This document shows positions 1 to 5,764 of a DNA stretch of 13,670 nt, piece by piece. The DNA comes from Burkholderiales bacterium (GTDB lineage: Bacteria; Pseudomonadota; Gammaproteobacteria; Burkholderiales; Usitatibacteraceae): positions 1 to 13,670 of the forward strand of contig JAICTR010000027.1 of the NCBI GenBank assembly GCA_025936275.1, given 5' to 3'. The notes under the pieces were generated by a model. The model searched no databases. It was not told the DNA's origin and was given only the letters and a program-made list of their open reading frames with translations. Both the position numbers and the translations under genes were made by a program. Numbering within the stretch: position 1 is the stretch's first letter; each line of letters begins with the position of its first letter.

Positions 1-124
1 ATTCGCCCCAAGGCTTGCCGGTCGTGGGATTGGTGGAGGCGAAGCGGCGGCCGTCGGCGGGCGGGACGCGCTCGCCGGCGATGTGGTTGTCGTAGCGGCG
101 GATCTCGGTCGTGGCGGTGTCCAT
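1..124 (-). CDS. Aldehyde dehydrogenase, N-terminal fragment (runs off window)
   Basis: Only the first 41 codons are inside the window. The ATG lies at 124-122, preceded by a good Shine-Dalgarno AGGAGA (131-136). The translation begins MDTATTEIRRYDNHIAGERV and continues with PPADGRR, FASTNPTTGKPWGE. This is the typical opening of the NAD(P)-dependent aldehyde dehydrogenase superfamily: an 'xxIxGEWV' strand, then a 'F.S.NPaTG' turn that starts the cofactor-binding domain. The catalytic Cys and Glu lie outside the window, so subfamily and substrate cannot be judged. Family members oxidise aldehydes to acids in the cytoplasm, and some are semialdehyde dehydrogenases. The gene is divergent from the MscS channel across about 140 bp, so the two could share a regulatory region, though no link is visible. 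Confidence 0.82.
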   Translation of the reverse strand, partial: MDTATTEIRRYDNHIAGERVPPADGRRFASTNPTTGKPWGE

Positions 125-264
125 TGGGGCTCTCCTGCGGATGGGCTTTACTTTACTCCACCGATGCGAGCGGCAAGCGATGGTGAAGCGCGGCAGGCGC
201 CGCGCGTCGATTCGATGTTCAAGGCGGTTGCGCCGATCGCGCACGATTTGGTAAGGTCGAGCGC
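125..264. other. Divergent intergenic region between aldehyde dehydrogenase and MscS genes
   Basis: This 140-bp gap must carry the 5' signals of both divergent genes. I see the short direct repeat TTTACTTTACT near 148-158 and the Shine-Dalgarno sequences of each gene. I see no convincing -10/-35 pair on either strand. Confidence 0.4.
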
Positions 265-1371
265 TTGAACTCTCCGCTTCAGCTCACCGGCAACCCGTGG
301 CTCGACGTGGCGATGGCGGCGCTCGCCGCGGTCGCGGCGGCGCTCATCGTGCACGGCATCGGCGCGGCGATCCTCGCTCGCGTGCTGCGCGCGCGCGTCG
401 CGGGGAGCGTCCTCGTGCGGCGCATGCGCGAGCCGGCGCGCTGGGCGCTGATCCTCGCCGCGCTGGGCGTGGTGCTCGAGTCCGCGGTCGAGACGCTGCC
501 CAACATCCGCGCGCTGCGCCACTTCGTGGGCCTGCTCTTCATCGGCGCGATCACGTGGATCGTGCTCGCCGCGATCGAGGCGCTGGTGGAGATCGTGGCG
601 CTCCTCAACCCGAGCAACATCGAGGACAACCTGCACGCGCGGCGCATCCGCACCCAGGTGCGCGTGCTCGGCCGCACGCTCAAGACCTTCGCGACGATCT
701 TCGGCATCGCCGCCGCGCTGATCACGTTTCCCGCGGTGCGCCAGTTCGGCGCGACGCTCCTCGCCTCGGCGGGCCTCGCGGGCCTGGTCGCCGGCTTCGC
801 CGCGCGCCCGGTGCTGGGCAACCTCATCGCCGGATTGCAGATCGCCTTCACGCAGCCGATCCGCATCGACGACGTGCTGATCGTGGAGAACGAATGGGCG
901 CGCGTCGAGGAGATCACGGGCGCCTACGTGGTGCTCAAGATATGGGACGAGCGGCGCCTGGTCGTGCCGCTGCAATGGTTCATCGAGCATCCGTTCCAGA
1001 ACTGGACGCGCACCTCCTCGCAGATCATCGGCACGGTGTTCCTGTGGGTCGATTACCGCCTGCCGATCGAGCCGATCCGCGAGGAATTCATGCGGCTTTG
1101 CAAGGCGGCCCCGGAATGGGACCAGCGCGTCGCCGTGCTGCAGGTGACCGAGCTCGGCGAGCGCGCGATGCAGCTGCGCGGCCTCGCCTCGTCGGCGGAC
1201 GCGGGCAAGAACTGGGACCTGCGCTGCCGCCTGCGCGAAGGCCTCATCGAGTGGCTGCAGCGCGAATATCCGGAAAGCCTGCCGCTCGTGCGCTCGCAGG
1301 CGCAGGTGAAGCTCTCCGACGACCGGGCGCGCGAGCCCCGGGATGCGCCGGCTAGCGATCGAGCCGGATGA
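265..1371 (+). CDS. Small-conductance mechanosensitive channel (MscS family)
   Basis: A 368-residue inner-membrane channel of the MscS superfamily. These channels open under membrane tension to release solutes during hypo-osmotic shock. Hydrophobic segments lie at about 14-41, 60-75, 86-113 and 140-156. The pore-lining helix follows at about 161-195, rich in Gly and Ala (LLASAGLAGLVAGFAARPVL then GNLIAGLQIAFTQPI), the MscS hallmark. The beta domain follows at about 198-250 (IRIDDVLIV.....RVEEI, VVPLQWFIEHPFQNW), then an alpha/beta C-terminus and a charged tail. With about five membrane spans it is larger than E. coli MscS (286 aa, three spans). The start is TTG at 265, with AAGG 8 nt upstream; no better ATG or GTG precedes the first helix. 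The last 20 bp overlap the convergent PCC-domain gene. Confidence 0.93.
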   Translation: MNSPLQLTGNPWLDVAMAALAAVAAALIVHGIGAAILARVLRARVAGSVLVRRMREPARWALILAALGVVLESAVETLPNIRALRHFVGLLFIGAITWIVLAAIEALVEIVALLNPSNIEDNLHARRIRTQVRVLGRTLKTFATIFGIAAALITFPAVRQFGATLLASAGLAGLVAGFAARPVLGNLIAGLQIAFTQPIRIDDVLIVENEWARVEEITGAYVVLKIWDERRLVVPLQWFIEHPFQNWTRTSSQIIGTVFLWVDYRLPIEPIREEFMRLCKAAPEWDQRVAVLQVTELGERAMQLRGLASSADAGKNWDLRCRLREGLIEWLQREYPESLPLVRSQAQVKLSDDRAREPRDAPASDRAG

Positions 1372-1789
1372 GCGCGAGCCCGCTCACCGGGTCGTGCACG
1401 CGCTCCATGTAGCCCGGCGCCTGGGTGAGGATCACCTCGAGCGTCGGGCGCACGTGCGCGGCGAGGAGATGGCCGCCGCACGCCGTGCCGTCGCGCCGCC
1501 CGAGGACGACGTGCGCATGCACGCGCGAGTTCTCGCCTTCGAACGCGAGGTCGCCGAGGAGCGAGAGCACCTCGACCTGCTCGCGCACCTCGATGCGCTC
1601 GTAGTCCTTCTTCTCCCAGTCGAAGTAGCCGAGCGTCGCGTCCTGGAACGCGCCGATCGCGCTGAAGCTCGCGGCGTGGAAGCCGTGGTCCTTGGCGAAC
1701 GCGGTGAGCGCCGCGACCGGCTCCTCGCCGGTATCGAACACCACCGCGATCACGCGCGGCGTGCCCGCGCTCAGCACCTTGGCGCGCAT
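1352..1789 (-). CDS. PCC/DUF296 domain protein (predicted DNA-binding family)
   Basis: A 145-residue protein that is essentially one PCC (plant and prokaryote conserved, DUF296) domain. Visible marks are the opening strand (PRVIAVVFDTGEEPVAALTA), the helix-to-strand turn F..ASFSAIGAFQDATLGYFD and the core HAHVVLGRRDGTACGGHLLA at 91-110. It ends with PTLEVILTQ and a final strand. Prokaryotic members are often annotated as DNA-binding because plant AT-hook proteins carry the same fold, but the bacterial role is poorly known. This protein has no AT-hook. Conserved His91, His93 and His107 could bind metal (inference). The ATG lies 4 bp downstream of the VKOR-like stop codon with only a weak AGGG before it, so translational coupling is likely. 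Its 3' end overlaps the MscS gene by 20 bp on the opposite strand. Confidence 0.87.
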   Translation of the reverse strand: MRAKVLSAGTPRVIAVVFDTGEEPVAALTAFAKDHGFHAASFSAIGAFQDATLGYFDWEKKDYERIEVREQVEVLSLLGDLAFEGENSRVHAHVVLGRRDGTACGGHLLAAHVRPTLEVILTQAPGYMERVHDPVSGLALIRLDR

Positions 1790-1793
1790 CGCC

Positions 1794-2324
1794 CTAGCGC
1801 TTGTCGAAGAGCCGCGCGAGCGCGTTCTTCGATTCCCACACGGTGAAGCCGAGCACCGCGATGTGCGCGAGCGCGTCGGTGATGCACCACGGGCACCAAC
1901 CCTTCTCGCGCACCGGCATGTCGTGGAAGAGGTAGCGGCTCGCGGTGAGCGCCGCGGGCGCCGCCGCGATCGTCGCCGCGAGCGGGATCAGCGGCTCGGT
2001 GCGCGCGCGGTCCACGCCGCCCACGCCGGCCAACGCGATCGCGACCGCATGCGAGCCGATGCTGAGCGGCGAATCGGGCATGCCCCAGCCGTACGCGAGG
2101 TTCGAGGCGTTCACCTTGTCCGAATCGAACCCCTCGATGGGCGGATCCTTGAGGTGGCGGATCACCCCCATCTGGAAAAGAGTCGTCACCGCCATGCACG
2201 CGGTGCCGATCACGGACATCACGACCACCATGCGGCGCAGGAGGATCTCCGGCGCGTCGGTCTCGCGTAGCGCGTGCCGCAGGACCGCCGGATCCTCGCG
2301 CCGCACCAGGGCTGGAAGCGCCAT
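1794..2324 (-). CDS. VKOR-like integral membrane protein with C-terminal CPWC motif
   Basis: A 176-residue membrane protein resembling the vitamin K epoxide reductase family, which passes electrons between quinones and thiols at the membrane. Hydrophobic segments lie at about 31-55, 86-104, 110-132 and 148-164. The redox motif WCPWC (C144, C147) sits just before the last helix and is followed by ITDALAH, as in VKOR homologues. The loop between helices 1 and 2 (IEGFDSDKVNASNLAYGWGM) keeps the family's general shape but has no cysteines. The only other cysteine is C43, inside helix 1. The loop cysteine pair that relays electrons to DsbA/Trx partners in classical VKORs is therefore absent. The start is supported by a strong GAGGAGG. 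It is downstream of the FNT gene (55-bp gap) and directly precedes the PCC gene. The family call is fairly sure; the activity is not. Confidence 0.78.
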   Translation of the reverse strand: MALPALVRREDPAVLRHALRETDAPEILLRRMVVVMSVIGTACMAVTTLFQMGVIRHLKDPPIEGFDSDKVNASNLAYGWGMPDSPLSIGSHAVAIALAGVGGVDRARTEPLIPLAATIAAAPAALTASRYLFHDMPVREKGWCPWCITDALAHIAVLGFTVWESKNALARLFDKR

Positions 2325-2330
2325 CGGAAG

Positions 2331-2337
2331 CCTCCTC
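2331..2337 (-). promoter_or_regulatory. Strong ribosome binding site of the VKOR-like gene
   Basis: On the minus strand this reads GAGGAGG, 6 nt before the ATG at 2324-2322. It fixes the start and suggests the gene is translated independently of the upstream FNT gene. Confidence 0.75.
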
Positions 2338-2379
2338 GCAAAACCGGTTCGACAACGGCGGGCGGCGGGGTTCCGGCGG

Positions 2380-3249
2380 CTAGATCTCCTTCATCACCTG
2401 CGCGTAGGAGATCACCGCGAAAAGCACCGTCCCGCCGACGATATTGCCGAGGAGCGCGGGCACGATGAAGCCGCCGAGGAGGTGCCCGACGTCCATCGAG
2501 CCGTTCAGCACCAGCATGAAGGACTCGATGCTGCCCGCGACGATGTGCGCCGCGCCGGAGATCGCGATGAGGTAGGTCATCGCGACGATCACGAAGAACT
2601 GCCCGCCTTCGGCCGCGGGAAGCAGCCACACGAGCGCCGCCATGAGGAAGCCCGCGGTGATCGCCTGGAAGAACATCTCCGCCCAGGTCTTGTCCATGGC
2701 GTGCGCGGCGATCGCGAGCATCGCGTCGCGCACGTCGGGCTCGAGCACCGGCGCGAAGCTGCAGAACGCCGCGGCGAGGAGCGTCCCCGCGAGGTTCGCG
2801 GCGAGGATGATCCCCCACACGCGCCCCATCGCGCCGAAGCCCGCGAGCGACGGCTTCGCCATCACCGGCAGCACCATGGTGATCGTGTTCTCGGTGAAGA
2901 GCTGCTGCCTCCCGAGGATCACCATGAGGAATCCGAGCGGATAGCCGAAGTCGCGCACCAGCGGCGCCCACGCCGCGTCCGGCAGGTGCGTCTGGATCAC
3001 CGATTGCGCGAAGAGCGAGAAGCTGATCGAGAGCCCGCCCGCGAGCCCGGACCACCAGAGCGACACCGCGGGCCGCTCCATCTCCTCCTCGCCCGTGGTG
3101 CGCACGACCTCGTAGATGACGGGGGTGCGCGGCGCGGCGCGATCGACGACGTCCTTCTGCTCCCTCTCGAGCTTGTCCTCGCGCCGCTCCTCGCGGCGCT
3201 CTTCGCGCGAGATCTCGCTCTTCTTCGCGGCCATCGCAGGAACCGGCAA
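2380..3249 (-). CDS. Formate/nitrite transporter (FNT) family protein, YfdC-like, with charged N-terminal extension
   Basis: A 289-residue inner-membrane channel of the FNT family, whose known members conduct formate, nitrite or hydrosulfide as pentamers. About six hydrophobic segments lie between residues 65 and 285. Family marks are GRQQLFTENTITMVLPV at 113-129 (the broken-helix LFT loop) and ISGAAHIVAGSIESF at 230-244, whose His235 aligns with the pore histidine of FocA. The first 60 or so residues are hydrophilic and very charged (SREERREERREDKLEREQ), likely a cytoplasmic helix or coiled coil. This is reminiscent of E. coli YfdC rather than FocA/NirC. The start is uncertain: TTG at 3249 has GGA upstream, while ATG at 3234 (MAAKKSEIS) has no clear Shine-Dalgarno. 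It is probably the first gene of the FNT/VKOR/PCC unit. The substrate cannot be told. Confidence 0.88.
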   Translation of the reverse strand: MPVPAMAAKKSEISREERREERREDKLEREQKDVVDRAAPRTPVIYEVVRTTGEEEMERPAVSLWWSGLAGGLSISFSLFAQSVIQTHLPDAAWAPLVRDFGYPLGFLMVILGRQQLFTENTITMVLPVMAKPSLAGFGAMGRVWGIILAANLAGTLLAAAFCSFAPVLEPDVRDAMLAIAAHAMDKTWAEMFFQAITAGFLMAALVWLLPAAEGGQFFVIVAMTYLIAISGAAHIVAGSIESFMLVLNGSMDVGHLLGGFIVPALLGNIVGGTVLFAVISYAQVMKEI

Positions 3250-3259
3250 AAATGGTTCC
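3239..3259. repeat. Short inverted repeat at the FNT gene start
   Basis: GGAACC (3239-3244) and GGTTCC (3254-3259) form a perfect 6-bp inverted repeat with a 9-nt A-rich loop. It sits over the two candidate start codons of the FNT gene. It could be a small mRNA hairpin or an operator half-site pair, or chance. Confidence 0.4.
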
Positions 3260-3301
3260 GTTGGACAGCGCTCGCGCGTCGGCGTTGCGGCTAAAGCAGG
3301 A

Positions 3302-3337
3302 ACACGGAGACCACGGAGAGCACGGAGGTCACGGAGA
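3302..3337. repeat. CACGGAG tandem array, four 9-bp units
   Basis: Four consecutive 9-bp units each contain CACGGAG (starting at 3303, 3312, 3321 and 3330) with variable two-base joints (AC, AG, GT). From memory, similar CACAGAG/CACGGAG arrays recur in intergenic DNA of many high-GC bacteria. No function is known to me. Confidence 0.8.
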
Positions 3338-3401
3338 AAAGCTTGTGGGAATGCCGTGATGGACCGGCTTCGGCTCCCAGTGACATGCCCCGTGACCGCG
3401 A

Positions 3402-3563
3402 GCCCTACGAATTCTTGGGGTGAAACCTCGCCGGGGGTCGAGACTTACGATCGAGCGAAAGGGAACGTCAAAGGAATCAGCGGGCCCGTTGGACTAGGGC
3501 CGCGGCTCGGTGGCGGATCGTACCCCGCTCCCCCGCCGAGGCTTCACCCCGAATTCGGAGGGC
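3402..3563. repeat. MITE-like element: two inverted ~48-nt arms around a 63-nt core
   Basis: The left arm 3402-3452 and the reverse complement of the right arm 3516-3563 align over their full length. Shared blocks, in order, are GCCCT, CGAATTC, GGGGTGAA, CCTCG, CGGGGG and TACGATC. There is one 2-nt insertion in the left arm and a less similar patch of about 9-10 nt near the inner end. By eye, about 40 of 48 positions match. The 63-nt core is not coding and contains the palindrome CGGGCCCG (3481-3488). The whole 162 bp could fold into one long hairpin. I see no target-site duplication and no transposase. It may be a non-autonomous mobile element or a dispersed intergenic repeat; a bidirectional transcription terminator is less likely because there are no T-runs. 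Confidence 0.65.
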
Positions 3564-3619
3564 GAAGGCGCGGCAGCGCAACGATCTTTCGACCTTGCAC
3601 CGCCGCGATTCGAAGCCCT

Positions 3620-4681
3620 CTACCCCTTCCGCCGGTTCTTCACCAGCCACGCATCGACGAGGCGCACGATCTCGTCGATGGCGGCGTTCTTCCGTCCATG
3701 CTGCGCACCGACCGACTGCACCAGCCGATCGACGCGCTCGATGCGCGGAGCGCCCGCCGCCAGCGCGCGGGCCGCGGAAGAAGGAGACTGCAGCGAAAGC
3801 GCCGCGTTGGCGTACTTCTCGAAGGGCACCATGTCCGACGGGCTCGCGCCGAGCGACACGCACAGGTCGTTCACCCAGTCGTACACCGCGCGCGACGCCG
3901 CGAGGTCGCCGTGCACCGTGTCGCGGATCGAGCGCACCGAGTCCGCCTGCACGCAGCGGTAGTTGCCCGCCATGAGCATCGCCCATTTCGCGAGCGGCAC
4001 GAACACCGAGTCGTGCACCTTGAGCTTCACCGGCAGCTCGATCTTCTCGCCGTGGGCCTCGAAGCGCGCCGCTTCCACATCCGCCGCGAGCTCGCGCAGG
4101 ATCGCCGTGTGCGCGTCCGAATCGAAGCGCGCCGCCTTGAAGTTGGTGGGCAGGCGCACCTGCAGCACGTTCACCTCCTGGTCCGGCGGCCTGAAGGCCT
4201 GCGGGTCCGGGCTGCAGAGCGTGACGAGCTTGGGGTCGAAGGCATCCCACACCTCGGGGTCGCTGTAGGCGTCGCGCGAGCGCTGCGCGTCCACGCCCGG
4301 AATGCGTGCGAGGTACGGCAGCGGCGGCATGTTCATGATCGACATGCACGGCACCTTCGAGCGCGCGACCGATTGCAGCAGCTCGCGCACGCCGGGCGAG
4401 CCGTATTGCGGCTCCTGCATCGCGAGCGCGATGAGGTCGAAGCCCTTCGGGTCCACGTCCGTGCCGACCGCCGAAAGATCGCCGGGCAGCGCCCGGGAGT
4501 TCACCTCCACCAGCCCTTCGCGGCCCTTCACCGGCATGCGCACGATGGCGCCCTTCTCGTTGATGAGCTTCGCCTCGGCGGGCAGGCACACCAGCTTCAC
4601 CGAATGGCCCGCGAGCGCGAGCTTCGTGCCGAGCAGCGAGCCGTACGAGGCGCCGAGGATCAGGATCTTGCGTTTCGCCAT
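3620..4681 (-). CDS. Ketopantoate reductase-like (ApbA/PanE family) NAD(P)-dependent dehydrogenase
   Basis: A 353-residue cytoplasmic protein. It opens with a Rossmann strand-turn-helix, KRKILILGASYGSLLGTKLA (residues 4-23), in which G10, G14 and G18 form the dinucleotide-binding turn. A second strand follows (HSVKLVCL), then a typical FDLIALAMQEPQYG segment near the active-site cleft. The helical second half (for example KWAMLMAGNYRC) fits the C-terminal domain of ketopantoate reductase-type enzymes. True PanE reduces 2-dehydropantoate for coenzyme A synthesis. This protein is longer than E. coli PanE (303 aa) and divergent, so the substrate is open. ATG 4681 was chosen over an upstream in-frame start at 4798 because AAGGGGAG stands 7 nt before it and the Rossmann fold starts there. 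It is monocistronic and divergent from the exported peptidoglycan-binding protein. Confidence 0.75.
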   Translation of the reverse strand: MAKRKILILGASYGSLLGTKLALAGHSVKLVCLPAEAKLINEKGAIVRMPVKGREGLVEVNSRALPGDLSAVGTDVDPKGFDLIALAMQEPQYGSPGVRELLQSVARSKVPCMSIMNMPPLPYLARIPGVDAQRSRDAYSDPEVWDAFDPKLVTLCSPDPQAFRPPDQEVNVLQVRLPTNFKAARFDSDAHTAILRELAADVEAARFEAHGEKIELPVKLKVHDSVFVPLAKWAMLMAGNYRCVQADSVRSIRDTVHGDLAASRAVYDWVNDLCVSLGASPSDMVPFEKYANAALSLQSPSSAARALAAGAPRIERVDRLVQSVGAQHGRKNAAIDEIVRLVDAWLVKNRRKG

Positions 4682-4688
4682 GGTGGTT

Positions 4689-4696
4689 CTCCCCTT
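4689..4696 (-). promoter_or_regulatory. Ribosome binding site deciding the PanE-like start
   Basis: On the minus strand this reads AAGGGGAG, 7 nt before ATG 4681-4679. It supports a 353-residue product instead of the longer open frame. Confidence 0.75.
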
Positions 4697-4754
4697 GCAT
4701 GCGCGGAAAGCGCGGCCCGCGGCCGCGGCCCTTCCCAATCCTGAATTGTCGCCT

Positions 4755-4769
4755 TTCCGCGCCGCGGAA
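4755..4769. promoter_or_regulatory. Perfect palindrome TTCCGCG-C-CGCGGAA, possible operator
   Basis: Seven-base perfect arms with one central base, about 75 nt upstream of the PanE-like ATG. The overlapping 10-mer GCGCGGAAAG on the minus strand (4753-4762) recurs on the plus strand at 4701-4710, giving a second, inverted partial site inside the leader. This could be a regulator site or an mRNA stem. GC-rich palindromes also arise by chance in such DNA. Confidence 0.35.
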
Positions 4770-4980
4770 TACCACACGCCGAGGCAATGGCCCTGCAACG
4801 GATTTGCGGCGATGCGGCGGGAAGGATCTTCGCGAAACGCTTACCGGAGCGTCGCCGGGAGAAGACGGATTCCCGAGCGCGATCCCCGCATGCGCGCCTC
4901 TTCTTCCGGCACGACCATTGCAACGAGGTTTGTTCACGGCAGGCACGCGCACGGCCGCCCCACGGCGACGCGTTGCCTGT

Positions 4981-5000
4981 CCCGTCGCAACCCGTCGCAA
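4981..5000. repeat. Tandem 10-bp repeat upstream of the exported protein gene
   Basis: CCCGTCGCAA occurs twice head to tail, ending 17 bp before the ATG and directly before the Shine-Dalgarno AAAGGAA (5004-5010). It lies in the probable 5' leader. Confidence 0.6.
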
Positions 5001-5017
5001 CCGAAAGGAAACGCACC

Positions 5018-5764
5018 ATGAAATTCCAGAAAACCGCCCTCGCCGCAGCCCTCCTGTCGATTTCCACGTTCTCGCTCGCGCAGGGCAATTCATCCTCGTC
5101 CGATACCAGCGGCGCCGCGAGCGGCGCATCGCAATCGTCCGCGAGCCCCTCCTCGTCCTCCTCGGCGAGCCCGTCGTCCGCCTCCTCGTCCCAGCAGTCC
5201 CAGGGTGCGATGGGGAGCTCCTCGGGACAGCAATCGTCCTCCGCCGGCTCGCAGGACCAGCAAGGCGCCAGCTCGAGCTCCTCGATGAGCGGGCAAGCGG
5301 GCCAGCAATCCTCCTCGTCCTCCGCCAACAGCTCGGAAGTGCGTCAGGCGCAGCAGGCGCTGCAGCAGAAGGGCCTCGACGTCGGCCAGATCGACGGCCA
5401 GCTCGGACCCAAGACCGAGAACGCGCTGAAGCAATTCCAGCAGCAGCAGAACCTGCCGCAGTCGGGCCAGCTCGACCAGCAGACGCTCTCCGCATTGGGG
5501 GTCTCCGGCGGCGCGTCGTCGTCGAGCAGCGGATCCTCGCAGGGCAGCGCCGGCGCGACCGGCTCGTCCGCGCAGGACCAGGGCTCGAGCGCGTCGACGC
5601 AGGGTAGCCAGGGCGCGAGCGGCATGTCGTCGCCCTCGAGCCAGGGCGCTTCGGACCAGGGCGCGTCCTCCTCGCAAGGCGCGAGCGGCTCTTCGTCGCA
5701 GCAACAACAGGGCGCGAGCGGCAGCACCTCGCAGCAAGGCGCCTCGGGCGGCGGTCAGTCCTGA
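5018..5764 (+). CDS. Exported Ser/Gln/Gly-rich protein with one peptidoglycan-binding domain
   Basis: A 248-residue secreted protein. A Sec signal peptide (MKFQKTALAAALLSISTFSLAQ) ends with likely cleavage after the Ala-Gln region near residue 21-22. Residues 23-104 are low-complexity Ser with Gln, Ala and Gly. Residues 105-162 form a PG_binding_1 domain: VRQAQQALQQKGLDVGQIDG, then LGPKTENALKQFQQQQNLP and LDQQTLSALGV, the usual three-helix pattern with the 'G.iDG..G..T..Al..FQ' signature. Residues 163-248 are again Ser/Gly/Gln-rich with six QGAS units. There is no catalytic domain, so it probably anchors to or coats the murein in the periplasm rather than cutting it. The start is set by AAAGGAA 7 nt upstream and the signal peptide. 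The last 10 bp overlap the convergent dioxygenase gene. Confidence 0.88.
   Translation: MKFQKTALAAALLSISTFSLAQGNSSSSDTSGAASGASQSSASPSSSSSASPSSASSSQQSQGAMGSSSGQQSSSAGSQDQQGASSSSSMSGQAGQQSSSSSANSSEVRQAQQALQQKGLDVGQIDGQLGPKTENALKQFQQQQNLPQSGQLDQQTLSALGVSGGASSSSSGSSQGSAGATGSSAQDQGSSASTQGSQGASGMSSPSSQGASDQGASSSQGASGSSSQQQQGASGSTSQQGASGGGQS
5609..5749 (+). repeat. QGAS coding repeats in the exported protein
   Basis: Six irregularly spaced Gln-Gly-Ala-Ser units start at codons 198, 209, 214, 220, 231 and 240, separated by Ser-rich linkers. The nucleotide core is CAGGGCGCGAGC with synonymous variants (for example CAAGGCGCC), so the amino-acid pattern is held more tightly than the DNA. Confidence 0.75.

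Larger units (their letters stand above)
3250..3619. other. Gene-free region with repeats, between FNT gene and PanE-like gene
   Basis: These 370 bp hold no convincing gene on either strand. Open frames crossing the region lack family similarity. The contents are a four-unit CACGGAG array (3302-3337) and a large imperfect inverted repeat (3402-3563), both described separately. The remainder is unremarkable. No canonical hairpin-plus-T-run terminator follows the PanE-like gene, and no clear promoter for the FNT unit is seen. Confidence 0.6.
4682..5017. other. Divergent intergenic region, PanE-like gene / peptidoglycan-binding protein
   Basis: 336 bp between divergent genes. It holds the two Shine-Dalgarno sites, a 15-bp perfect palindrome at 4755-4769, a CCCGTCGCAA tandem repeat at 4981-5000 and a weak stem (ACGCT 4837-4841 with AGCGT 4848-4852). 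Open frames here (for example the in-frame extension of each gene) have no recognisable protein content. No strong sigma-70 promoter stands out. Confidence 0.5.

Noticed and set aside
1945..3294. Long plus-strand open frame across the VKOR-like and FNT genes
   Set aside because: It is composed mostly of His, Arg and Glu without domain or ribosome binding site. The minus strand carries clear membrane-protein genes.
3302..3337. CRISPR array
   Set aside because: The units are 9 bp with 2-bp joints; there are no 20-40-bp repeats or unique spacers, and no cas genes.
3402..3563. Bidirectional intrinsic terminator for the PanE-like gene
   Set aside because: The arms are far longer than a terminator stem and 63 nt apart. 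They lack flanking T-runs and are located upstream of the FNT unit, well past the PanE-like stop.
3116..4744. 542-codon plus-strand open frame spanning the intergenic repeats and the PanE-like gene
   Set aside because: It is a His/Arg-rich complement reading with no start signal or family match, and it crosses both repeat elements.
4682..4798. N-terminal extension of the PanE-like protein to an upstream in-frame start
   Set aside because: The extra 39 residues lack conserved features. A strong Shine-Dalgarno and the Rossmann fold both begin at 4681.
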